Source: an uncultured Collinsella sp. (GTDB taxonomy: Bacteria; Actinomycetota; Coriobacteriia; Coriobacteriales; Coriobacteriaceae). Taken from it: DNA of 7,710 bases. The position numbers and the translations under genes are program-made. The first letter of the stretch is position 1. Each line of letters starts with the position of its first letter. Positions 1 to 6,231 of the stretch are shown one piece after another. The notes beneath the pieces are model-generated. The model saw only the letters and a program-made list of their open reading frames with translations, ran no database searches and was not told the DNA's origin. The stretch spans positions 1 through 7,710 of the forward strand of contig CABUHP010000075.1 of assembly GCA_902491415.1 (NCBI GenBank), written 5' to 3'.

Positions 1-155
1 GGATGGGGCTCTACACCAACTTTCTCGACACTACCGTTCGGCTCGAATTCTACGGCCTGGCAACCCTCGCACTCTCCGGCAAATGGATTGAACGCGAAGG
101 CAGAGATGATGTGTGCGTGGACATCGAGGCTGCTGTAGGCAACATACTGGGACAT
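1..155 (-). CDS. N-terminal part of a probable IS110-like transposase (runs off left edge)
   Basis: An open frame on the minus strand starts with ATG at 155-153 and stays open to the window edge, giving 51 residues. A G-rich stretch (GCGGGGG) a few bases before the ATG can serve as ribosome binding site. The translation begins MSQYVAYSSLDVHAH and continues with an AFAFNP...GE segment and a VEFEPNGSVEKV segment. This resembles the start of IS110-type DEDD (RuvC-fold) transposases: a beta strand, a first catalytic Asp in an S-x-D-V-H-x context, a second strand ending near GE, then an acidic or hydrophobic segment leading into a helix. Those transposases act on DNA in the cytoplasm to excise and insert their element. 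The family call rests on pattern recognition of a short N-terminus. The rest of the protein, with the other acidic residues and the Tnp20 domain, lies outside the window. A conserved hypothetical protein is the alternative. Confidence 0.5.
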   Translation of the reverse strand, partial: MSQYVAYSSLDVHAHIISAFAFNPFAGECEGCQAVEFEPNGSVEKVGVEPH

Positions 156-526
156 GGACCCCCGCTGCGCGTGGTATGCGGCCCGGCATATTCATTGCCG
201 TCCAACCCCGTGTAGTTGCAGCAAAGGGTGGAACCTCAATGCTCAGCTCATGTTGTCCGTGGGACACGAGAATCGTAAGTACACTTTGGTGCGATTCTCA
301 CGCTGATACTGAGCCACCTGGAATAAGATACGTCGCGACAACACTTCGCTTCACCTCTGTCTCGACAAGATGACGTAGACTAAAGTTTCCTTTAGTAAGA
401 GAACGAGAACTATATCTGAAAGCGTTGCGATGGCGTGAAGGCACCGAGTCCGAACCGCCTGAATGCTACGTGCATCTGCATCGCCTTTTTGTTATCTCTG
501 CCAGTTGGGTAGCACTACACTTGTCA
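156..526. other. Non-coding stretch with several potential RNA hairpins
   Basis: No convincing gene is seen in these 371 bases between the transposase-like start and the ABC transporter stop. Short frames on both strands lack recognisable protein character. The stretch is rich in dyads. An outer stem pairs 241-246 with 309-314 (GCTCAG/CTGAGC). Inside it are a 5-bp hairpin (254-258 with 262-266) and an 8-bp hairpin (268-275 with 292-299). A separate 7-bp hairpin (379-385 with 390-396) has a GAAA tetraloop when read on the minus strand. A third cluster near 427-484 is followed by five T on the plus strand. If the left gene is an IS110-group transposase, its upstream non-coding end is where a guide (bridge) RNA would be encoded, but no element boundary can be placed. 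Confidence 0.4.
427..492 (+). terminator. Weak multibranched terminator-like structure, plus strand
   Basis: GCGATG at 427-432 pairs with CATCGC at 479-484. Inside this lie two smaller stems, AGGC/GCCT (439-442 with 457-460) and ATGC/GCAT (463-466 with 472-475). On the plus strand the outer arm is followed by CTTTTTGTT. This could end a plus-strand transcript, although no plus-strand gene precedes it. The stems are short and the outer loop is long, so chance is a fair explanation. Confidence 0.2.
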
Positions 527-2179
527 TCATTTACCCTGGTACATGCTGCCTAAATCCACTACCCCTTCTACCGCGCCGACCATCTCGTCATCGTGAGAGA
601 CAACGATGATCAGCTGGCTTTGCTTGTTGCGCTTAACATAGGCCGCAAGCTCGGCGCGGCTTACAGCGTCTAACCCAGTCGTGGGCTCGTCGAGTACCAA
701 AACTGACGACTTGCGTGAAATCGCCGACCATAAGTACACTCGGCGCAGCTCACCGCCCGAAAGCGCGGAGCAACGTTTCCCGAGCAACTCCTTCACGCTG
801 TTTTCCAGCGAAAGTAGGCCATCTACACCCCGGTGATAGGAAGAAAAGGGCGTGTCGAAATACTCTAACAGCTCTTTCACCGTTTCGTCCGGCGCGAAGC
901 ACGACTGTGGGCAGCACGATATCTCTCTCGCACGTATGTAATCCAAGTCGCATTCTTCGATTGGCACGCCGTTGTATTTTACTTTGCCTTTCGATGAGTA
1001 TAGCCCGAGCATCAAGTAAAGAAGTGACGTCTTGCCTCTTCCGTTTTCCCCAACTATGCAATATGTACCAGGACCGGAAAACTTGAAAGAAAACCCGCCG
1101 AGGACCTCTCGGACAGATCCGTCTGGAAGGGCAACCGAGAATTCCAAATCAGATACCGAAATGTCATTTATTTCATCGAGTTTAGCTAAATCGGTCCGAT
1201 TCCACCCCGATCTCTCCTTTTCTCTCGTCGCGATAGCCGTCCTATCCCATGATGCTTTGGCATCTTGATAGGATTTGAACAATGACATCATACTTTTCAA
1301 AGTCTTAAAGAGAACCGCGAAGTATGCACCGATGATGGTGTACTCGCCTATTGACATAGTTCCGTTAATGATTCGTACTCCGGAAACAACAAGTATCACC
1401 GCTTGAAACAACGCTGCGAAAAGACCATCGAGCGATGTCAGAGAATATGATAGCTTTCCGGAGCGCAAAACTTTGGGAAAATAGCTCTTAAACCCAGCGT
1501 CGAGCGCTTGTTCGCTCTTGCCGTACGAAGATGTCAGTTGAATGTTGAGAATCTGATTAAGCTGCGATGCAATTGCGGCGTAAAAGGCGCTGTCCGCCTC
1601 TTTCTTCTCATACGTGACCCTATACAAAAGTTTCCTCAACCCAGTAATTACACAGAAATACACGATGAGGAGAATGATGGAAAACACCGCGAGAGTTGAA
1701 TCAATTGACCATATGATAAGCAATACGATGGGAATGGCTACAATGGACAGCGGCGCACTGATAAAATTCGCCAAAACGAAGGATGAGACCACGCTGGAGT
1801 CGGAAATAATCCGTTGCGTTGTATAGGCTGGATCGATGGTCCGACTCACCAAGTAATCGTCTCTTTCAAAACGCAAGACGGCCTCCCTGAGAAGATCAAA
1901 GGAAAGTCTCGTGGTTATGCGAATGGAAAGTGTTCCTGCAAAATAAGTAAAGAGGGTGGAGAAAACTCCTATTGACGCAACCAGGAGCGCGAAGAGTACG
2001 GCGTCTCTTTCGCTGCGGTTACCGAGAAGAAAATCTAAGAATTTCCCGTTCACGTATGGCATGGCATAGGAGAGAGCGGTTCCAATCACCGTGATAGCAA
2101 TGAAGACGAAAGCCCCTTTTGCTCTGATGAACCTCGAGAGAACGCATCGAATCAAGGAAGGCCCCAATCTACCCGCCAC
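527..2179 (-). CDS. ABC exporter, fused membrane and ATP-binding domains
   Basis: This is a complete 550-residue half-transporter of the ABC-B/exporter type, expected to work as a homodimer that pumps a small molecule or peptide out across the membrane. Residues 20-305 hold about six hydrophobic segments (near 24-42, 60-82, 132-155, 160-180, 250-270 and 278-300). The nucleotide-binding domain follows: Walker A GENGRGKT (377-384), Q-loop Gln425, signature LSGGE (473-477), Walker B VLVLDE (493-498), D-loop near 504 and H-loop His529. All catalytic motifs look intact. No N-terminal C39 peptidase domain is present. The start is GTG at 2179-2177, because an in-frame stop lies three codons upstream; there is no strong Shine-Dalgarno, so a TTG a few codons inside is possible. 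The wreck of a methyltransferase gene lies upstream on the same strand. Codon use is less GC-rich than in the kinase genes, which suggests acquired DNA. The substrate cannot be read from the sequence. Confidence 0.93.
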   Translation of the reverse strand: MAGRLGPSLIRCVLSRFIRAKGAFVFIAITVIGTALSYAMPYVNGKFLDFLLGNRSERDAVLFALLVASIGVFSTLFTYFAGTLSIRITTRLSFDLLREAVLRFERDDYLVSRTIDPAYTTQRIISDSSVVSSFVLANFISAPLSIVAIPIVLLIIWSIDSTLAVFSIILLIVYFCVITGLRKLLYRVTYEKKEADSAFYAAIASQLNQILNIQLTSSYGKSEQALDAGFKSYFPKVLRSGKLSYSLTSLDGLFAALFQAVILVVSGVRIINGTMSIGEYTIIGAYFAVLFKTLKSMMSLFKSYQDAKASWDRTAIATREKERSGWNRTDLAKLDEINDISVSDLEFSVALPDGSVREVLGGFSFKFSGPGTYCIVGENGRGKTSLLYLMLGLYSSKGKVKYNGVPIEECDLDYIRAREISCCPQSCFAPDETVKELLEYFDTPFSSYHRGVDGLLSLENSVKELLGKRCSALSGGELRRVYLWSAISRKSSVLVLDEPTTGLDAVSRAELAAYVKRNKQSQLIIVVSHDDEMVGAVEGVVDLGSMYQGK

Positions 2180-2273
2180 AAAACATCAATCACTGATACC
2201 TTACACCTCAACACAACAGGAGCGAAGATTTGCCAATGAGACTGCTTTAAGATTGCCTTGGGCCAATACGATC

Positions 2274-2417
2274 TCAAGCTCTTCCTACAAGAGAGTCGGA
2301 ATCGGACATCTCCTCCGACGAACCTGGCAATCGGGCGGTTGAAATATCTTTTTCAACCGCCCGATTGCCACAATAGATTTGAGCATCCGCCCACAAACGT
2401 CCGCGTTTTATACCCAT
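2274..2417 (-). CDS. Possible 47-residue small ORF before the ABC exporter
   Basis: ATG at 2417-2415 is preceded by AAAGGA (2422-2427) with a 4-base spacer, a fair ribosome binding site. The frame stays open for 47 codons to TGA at 2276-2274. The peptide starts MGIKRGRLWADAQ and ends in an acidic, serine-rich stretch (SSEEMSDSDS). It matches no family I recognise. It sits in the position of a peptide precursor, just upstream of an exporter and downstream of a methyltransferase remnant. However, the perfect inverted repeat at 2325-2370 lies inside it and dictates much of its middle sequence, which argues that the frame may be fortuitous. Near its 3' end a second frame stays open to 2197 and reads SLANLRSCCVEV before a stop. 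A one-base slip near 2285 would join the two, so this may also be a decayed longer peptide gene. A small dyad TCTAG-A-CTAGA (2439-2449) lies 22 bases upstream of the ATG. Confidence 0.3.
   Translation of the reverse strand: MGIKRGRLWADAQIYCGNRAVEKDISTARLPGSSEEMSDSDSLVGRA
2325..2370. repeat. Perfect 20-bp inverted repeat with 6-base loop
   Basis: The arm at 2325-2344 (begins TGGCAATCGGGCGG) is exactly the reverse complement of the arm at 2351-2370, with TATCTT between. No T-run follows on either strand, so it is not an ordinary intrinsic terminator. It lies 145-190 bases upstream of the ABC transporter start and would form a very stable hairpin in that gene's transcript, or a cruciform in DNA. 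Possible identities are a REP or MITE-like palindromic element, an mRNA-stabilising or processing hairpin, or a regulator site. The sequence alone does not decide. Confidence 0.9.
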
Positions 2418-2494
2418 CAAATCCTTTGCCTTTTGTCGTCTAGACTAGAAAAATCGCTCGAAATAACGCAACCGGCCTGCTCGCTTGAAGAAAC

Positions 2495-3169
2495 CTAAGC
2501 CCGTAACGTAGATGTGCAAACTTCCGAAACGCCTTGCGCGGCATAGTGCGTATAAACTTCGTCAACCGCCTCAGAAATATCTGAGTATCGCGCCGGGTCA
2601 AAAGCATACGATGTCGCAGCTATACCCTGCACCCATTCGGAACGCGGATTAATTGAATAGCCACACAGCATCATCATACATGCATCTAGACCTGATTTCC
2701 CAAGTATCCGACGTATTGATGAGAGCATCGCGGGTCGCCCCTGCACCATCGTCGTCACCCCTATTAGCAGTATTTACCGTTTTTCTCTAAATGCGTATCG
2801 CCACCCTTAAGAATACGAAGTGTTTTATCCAGACCCGATTGTCCTCCATCTCAAACGAAGGGATAAGGAATCTCATCCGGAATCGGCAGTAACGGATGAT
2901 TCACAACGACAAGCGAAAAACATGAGTCATCTCTCAGAGGGGAGTAAAGGCTCCCCTCAAGCACCCTAGTTTCGTCATCCAAAGAGTTGATGGCAGTGTT
3001 TTTCTTACAAAGGTCGACAACAAAAGGGTTGATTTCTACAGATGTTACATCCATGCCACAGTTGGTAAGTATCAGGCCCTGTATTCTGGGGCCAGAACAC
3101 AAATCGAGAGCCTTCCGTGCGCTCTGCGGTGTAAGGCGCCAATCTCAGCAAATCTGTCCCACAATACTG
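2495..3169 (-). pseudogene. Decayed class I SAM-dependent methyltransferase
   Basis: Three minus-strand frames read as successive parts of one protein. The first part, from about 3169, reads YCGTDLLRLAPYT. The frame then breaks near 3127-3133 and continues as TPQSARKALDLCSGPRIQG, the glycine-rich SAM-binding loop, followed by MDVTSVEINPFVVDL (acidic end of strand 2) and VVVNHPLLPIPDEIPYPFV. A TGA at 2851-2853 interrupts this frame. The same frame resumes as DGGQSGLDKTLRILKGG and breaks again near 2770-2778. The C-terminal part runs in another frame to TAG at 2495-2497. Relatives usually have NPP where this has NHP, and a third glycine where this has Arg in SGPR, so key positions are also eroded. 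No N-terminal domain is found upstream of 3169. The layout suggests a HemK/PrmC-like fold that methylated a small molecule, peptide or protein and was once co-transcribed with the ABC exporter. The fold is fairly sure; the original substrate is unknown. Confidence 0.8.
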
Positions 3170-3348
3170 CGCTGAAGAACAAGACGGAACCCCTGAGCCA
3201 AACTCCCCTATACCTTATTAAGGCTAAGACAGGCAAGTTCACGCACCCGGCATATTCCAGAATAACATCCTATTGTTTTAGATGCTCTACAAGCATGAAC
3301 AGCCGCGAATCGGAAAGATCTTCTAGTTTCGCCCCGACTGACCGCCAA

Positions 3349-3363
3349 GGGCCAAAATGGCCC
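3349..3363. repeat. Short inverted repeat GGGCCA-AAA-TGGCCC
   Basis: A 6-bp GC-rich stem with a 3-base loop lies about 80 bases downstream of the FHA gene stop on the minus strand. It could slow or help end transcription of the kinase module, but no T-run follows, so a terminator call is not supported. Confidence 0.35.
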
Positions 3364-3395
3364 CTCCATCCCTGGGCGACCGGCTCTGGTGCGCC

Positions 3396-3445
3396 AAGGA
3401 GTGTCCCCAAGTGCCGGCAGAAAAGGAACGTCCCTAACTGCCGGC
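3396..3445. repeat. Two diverged 23-bp direct repeats with GCCGGC ends
   Basis: Unit 1 (3396-3418) and unit 2 (3423-3445) match at 19 of 23 positions under the pattern AAGGA-NN-GTCCC-N-AA-N-TGCCGGC, with a 27-base period. The GCCGGCAG and CTGCCGGC parts (3413-3420 and 3438-3445) also form an 8-bp inverted repeat around a 17-base loop. Unit 2 touches the FHA stop codon (3445-3447). This looks like a dispersed intergenic REP-type element rather than anything specific to the gene. No transposase for it is in the window. Confidence 0.6.
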
Positions 3446-4383
3446 TAGAGGGCACCAAAGAGGATGGCGTAGGTAGTGGATTCGCCGAGCTTGAGCTCGT
3501 CGCCGGGATTGAGTTGGGCGGAACGGCCGGGCTCGACCTGAATGCAGACGCGCGTGGCCCCGTTTACCACCACGGTTCCGTTGGTGGACGACAAGTCCTC
3601 GACGTGCCAGATATTTTGAGCATCGCACCAGATATGGGCATGGCGGGCCGAGACATCGTCGCCGACGTCGGTAATATCGCCCTCGCCAGTGGCCAGCGCG
3701 CCAATCTCAACACCCTGCTCACTCGGCTGAATCCAGCGCGGGGCGCTCACGACAAAACTGTTTTGTACGCGCAGCAAGCCCAAGGGGTGCGCCGGGGCGG
3801 GTTCGCGTTCGCCCGCGGTCATCGACATGCCAAGCGAACGCGGCGTGGAGGTGCCTCCGCCACAGGTCGCGTGCGCGTAGTCGATGGCATAGTTCACCGA
3901 GGACCGCACATCCGCCGAACAACCGACGGCGACAAACAGCACCAGCACGGCCTCGGCGCGCTCGGCGGGCATGAGTTCCGCCGCCTGGGACAGACGATCG
4001 AGCGCGTTGCGATAGAGATTCGTGTCCTGGTGGCACTCTTCGAGCGCGCGTACCATCGGTTCACCTGCAGGACCGCACACCATATTGATCACAGCCGTGG
4101 AGTCCATGGGGTTTCGCTGGCGCAGGGCCAGTTGCGACATAATACGCGCAGCCGAGGTACCGTATTCGGCAAAGTAGCGCTGCTGAAGCGTGCCGACCGG
4201 CGCGCGAACGATAAAGCGGGAAACCCAAGAGCGATCGGTGGTTCGGCTCTGCGGGCTGCGGCCGTCGGCGAGCGGACGGGACGAAAGCACCAAGCCGCAC
4301 AGCTCGATATGGCTCAGATGCGCCGCGCGCTTAAAGATGTCAAACATGGCCCCGCATGGGGTGAGCTCAACTTGAGATGCCAT
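3445..4383 (-). CDS. FHA-domain protein, third gene of the kinase module
   Basis: This is a 312-residue, apparently cytoplasmic protein with no signal peptide or membrane segment. The C-terminal third (about 206-311) is a forkhead-associated domain, a phosphothreonine-binding fold. It shows VSARHAHI (Ser245, His248), then VEDLSSTNGT (Asn268, Gly269) and a final LNPGDELKLGE turn. The usual Gly-Arg near the start of the domain is replaced by IGAL (227-230), so one phosphate contact normally supplied by Arg may be missing. Residues 1-200 match no domain I know; they look helical and contain several cysteines. The start ATG at 4383-4381 has AAGGAGG 8 bases upstream (4392-4398), inside the last codons of the kinase gene, 3 bases after whose stop this gene begins. 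The natural inference is that it binds the neighbouring kinase, or a target phosphorylated by it. Confidence 0.88.
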   Translation of the reverse strand: MASQVELTPCGAMFDIFKRAAHLSHIELCGLVLSSRPLADGRSPQSRTTDRSWVSRFIVRAPVGTLQQRYFAEYGTSAARIMSQLALRQRNPMDSTAVINMVCGPAGEPMVRALEECHQDTNLYRNALDRLSQAAELMPAERAEAVLVLFVAVGCSADVRSSVNYAIDYAHATCGGGTSTPRSLGMSMTAGEREPAPAHPLGLLRVQNSFVVSAPRWIQPSEQGVEIGALATGEGDITDVGDDVSARHAHIWCDAQNIWHVEDLSSTNGTVVVNGATRVCIQVEPGRSAQLNPGDELKLGESTTYAILFGAL

Positions 4384-4386
4384 GAC

Positions 4387-6231
4387 CTAGGCCTCCTTGG
4401 TCGTAGAAATAGAATCGGACGATACTTCGACAGGTCCGCCAAAAGTACGGGCAGCTGCGGCTCCACCGGCAAGCGGAGTCGCCATCTGGGCTTTTGTGCG
4501 TCGCGGTGCCGAAACGGGAAGTTCAAAGGCAAAGCCCATCGCAAGCAAAAACCACGTAAGCGTATAGGTTGCAACCAGAGCGGCAACAAGGCCGCCCATC
4601 ACGGCGCGTTGGGAAAATACGCTACATGCAGCCACAACCAGCACCGGAACCTCGCAGGCAGAAAGCGCAAGCACACCCCGCAGGAACCCCGAGCGCCGAT
4701 CGCGCGCAAGTGCCCCCGCGGCAACGCCGGCCATGCCTGGCAGCGCCAACGCCAGCGCGGCAATAACACCCGGTAGCGACCCAGACCACACGAGCGATCC
4801 CAAAGTCGCCGTCACGCGAGCGCCCGACGCCAGCAGCGCGGCCGAAACCACGACCACAGCCCAAACCACGCCACAGACGACCGTCGCGCCGACCATCAGC
4901 GCGCGACGAACCGCGCGGCCAGACGCATCCATGGGGCACGGCGTGAGCGGCTCGCCGCGGAGCGAACGACCGACATTTTGCGCATAGTGGTCACAAAACG
5001 CCGAGAGCGCCGCCTCGACCGCCGCCGGCTCGGGACGATCTTTTTGGTGGCTGGATAGGCAGGCCATCACCACGTCGAACAGCTGGGCATCGACAAACGC
5101 CAGCGCATCGCGTAGCTCCTCGGAATCCGGCTCAAGCCCTAGCTGCTGGGCCTGCTCGGCCGCGGCGAGCGCCACATCGGGCTCACGACGAAGCAGCTGA
5201 GTCAAATCACAACCGGGCGCATGGGCACCAATGGGATAGTCGGGCCGCGTGTCCATCTTGAGACGGTAGGGGCTGGCGATGTCGCGCGTCTTTTTGCGCG
5301 AACCCGAGGTGCCCGAAGTGCTCGGCGCAGCTTCGTATGGCGCGACGCCGGCAATGAGCTCGTAAACCGTGCTTGCCGCGGCATAGACGTCGATCGCCGG
5401 CGACATACGCAAAGCGCGCAGGTCGGGAATATCGTCGGTGAGCATCTCGGGCGGAGCGTAGGCCACCGTCGCGCGACGCAGCGTGGCATAACGCTCCGTA
5501 AACGACGCCTTGCCGCCGGTACCGGCCACGGCCGACGCAGGCTCGAGCGCCAGCGACGAGCCAAAGTCGATCAGGCACAGGTCAAAGGTGCCCTCGGCAA
5601 GCTGCCGGTCAAGCGGCAGGCGCGCCGTACGCACCATAATATTAGCGGGCGAGATATCGCGATGGACAAAGCCCTCGCCCACCAGGCTCATACGGCAGAG
5701 CAGATCGAACAGGTCGCGACCCAGACGCGCCGCCACAAGCGGCGACAGGCGTCCGGCATCGTCCACGGCGAGTCGCGAACGCAAGCGGGCAAGCGTCTCG
5801 CCCTCGACCCATTCCATGACAATTGCAGGCACACCGTCGACCTCGCCCCAGCCATAAAGGCGGGGAAAGCCCTTAAGGCCCGAAAGGGCGCGATGGCATT
5901 CGTATTCCTCGCGAAACGCCGCCTTGAACTTGGCGACCAGCGCCTCGTGAGCGGCATCGTCGTCAAACTCATCGCGCGTCGGCAAGATGAGCTGCTTGAG
6001 TGCCACGGCCTCGCCTTGGGCGTTGACGGCACGCGTCACGCGGCCGATACCGCCACGGCGCATGGTGGCATCGTCGGCAAACAGCATCGTAAAACGACGC
6101 AGATAGGCAGGCAGTTCGTCCTGACCGAGCGCAATGGCCGGCTCAAACCCGTCGACACGCGCCAGGCGCAGGCCGACCATGGGATCGCGACCGAGCGATT
6201 GTGGTGTGGTGGATGCAAGATCGGTCATCAT
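4387..6231 (-). CDS. Membrane Ser/Thr protein kinase with four C-terminal membrane segments
   Basis: This 614-residue eukaryotic-like kinase has its catalytic domain at about 45-415. It shows a glycine-rich loop RRGGIGRV (58-65), Lys79 in VALKQ, a helix-C Glu (108 or 109), catalytic loop HRDISPANI (190-198, Asp192 and Asn197), DFG (222-224), APPE (259-262), Asp281 in IDVYAAAS and Arg399 in KDRP. HRDISP has Ser in place of the Lys of HRDxKP, a variant also found in other bacterial kinases. ATP and metal residues are intact, so an active enzyme is expected. Residues 445-570 hold four hydrophobic segments (445-469, 480-508, 517-539, 544-570). The tail after 571 is Ala/Ser/Thr-rich with STTKEA at the end. 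There are no PASTA repeats, so this is not a PknB/PrkC-type wall sensor. The start ATG overlaps the upstream stop as ATGA (6228-6231), showing translational coupling. Confidence 0.92.
   Translation of the reverse strand: MMTDLASTTPQSLGRDPMVGLRLARVDGFEPAIALGQDELPAYLRRFTMLFADDATMRRGGIGRVTRAVNAQGEAVALKQLILPTRDEFDDDAAHEALVAKFKAAFREEYECHRALSGLKGFPRLYGWGEVDGVPAIVMEWVEGETLARLRSRLAVDDAGRLSPLVAARLGRDLFDLLCRMSLVGEGFVHRDISPANIMVRTARLPLDRQLAEGTFDLCLIDFGSSLALEPASAVAGTGGKASFTERYATLRRATVAYAPPEMLTDDIPDLRALRMSPAIDVYAAASTVYELIAGVAPYEAAPSTSGTSGSRKKTRDIASPYRLKMDTRPDYPIGAHAPGCDLTQLLRREPDVALAAAEQAQQLGLEPDSEELRDALAFVDAQLFDVVMACLSSHQKDRPEPAAVEAALSAFCDHYAQNVGRSLRGEPLTPCPMDASGRAVRRALMVGATVVCGVVWAVVVVSAALLASGARVTATLGSLVWSGSLPGVIAALALALPGMAGVAAGALARDRRSGFLRGVLALSACEVPVLVVAACSVFSQRAVMGGLVAALVATYTLTWFLLAMGFAFELPVSAPRRTKAQMATPLAGGAAAARTFGGPVEVSSDSISTTKEA
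4392..4398 (-). promoter_or_regulatory. Ribosome binding site of the FHA gene inside the kinase 3' end
   Basis: AAGGAGG on the minus strand, 8 bases before the FHA ATG, overlaps the kinase codons for Lys-Glu-Ala. It fixes the FHA start and ties its translation to that of the kinase. Confidence 0.85.

Noticed and set aside
113..373. Plus-strand frame of 86 codons at the left end
   Set aside because: There is no domain or ribosome binding site, it partly opposes the transposase-like frame, and its composition looks random.
440..450. GGCACCGAGTC, identical to part of a Cas9 tracrRNA tail
   Set aside because: It lacks the complementary half of that hairpin, and no cas gene or repeat-spacer array is present, so the short match is coincidence.
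182..3257. 12-base direct repeat CCCGGCATATTC at 182-193 and 3246-3257, flanking the accessory block
   Set aside because: About one or two identical 12-mers are expected by chance in a window of this size, and neither copy lies at a defined element boundary.
3270..3458. Minus-strand 62-codon frame across the repeat region
   Set aside because: Its first two thirds are made of the 23-bp repeat units. It has no ribosome binding site or recognisable domain and overlaps the FHA gene end.
3295..4776. Long plus-strand open frame of 493 codons
   Set aside because: It lies opposite the FHA and kinase genes, which carry clear domains. Its translation is rich in Arg, Gly and His without any domain, as expected of an antisense shadow in GC-rich DNA.
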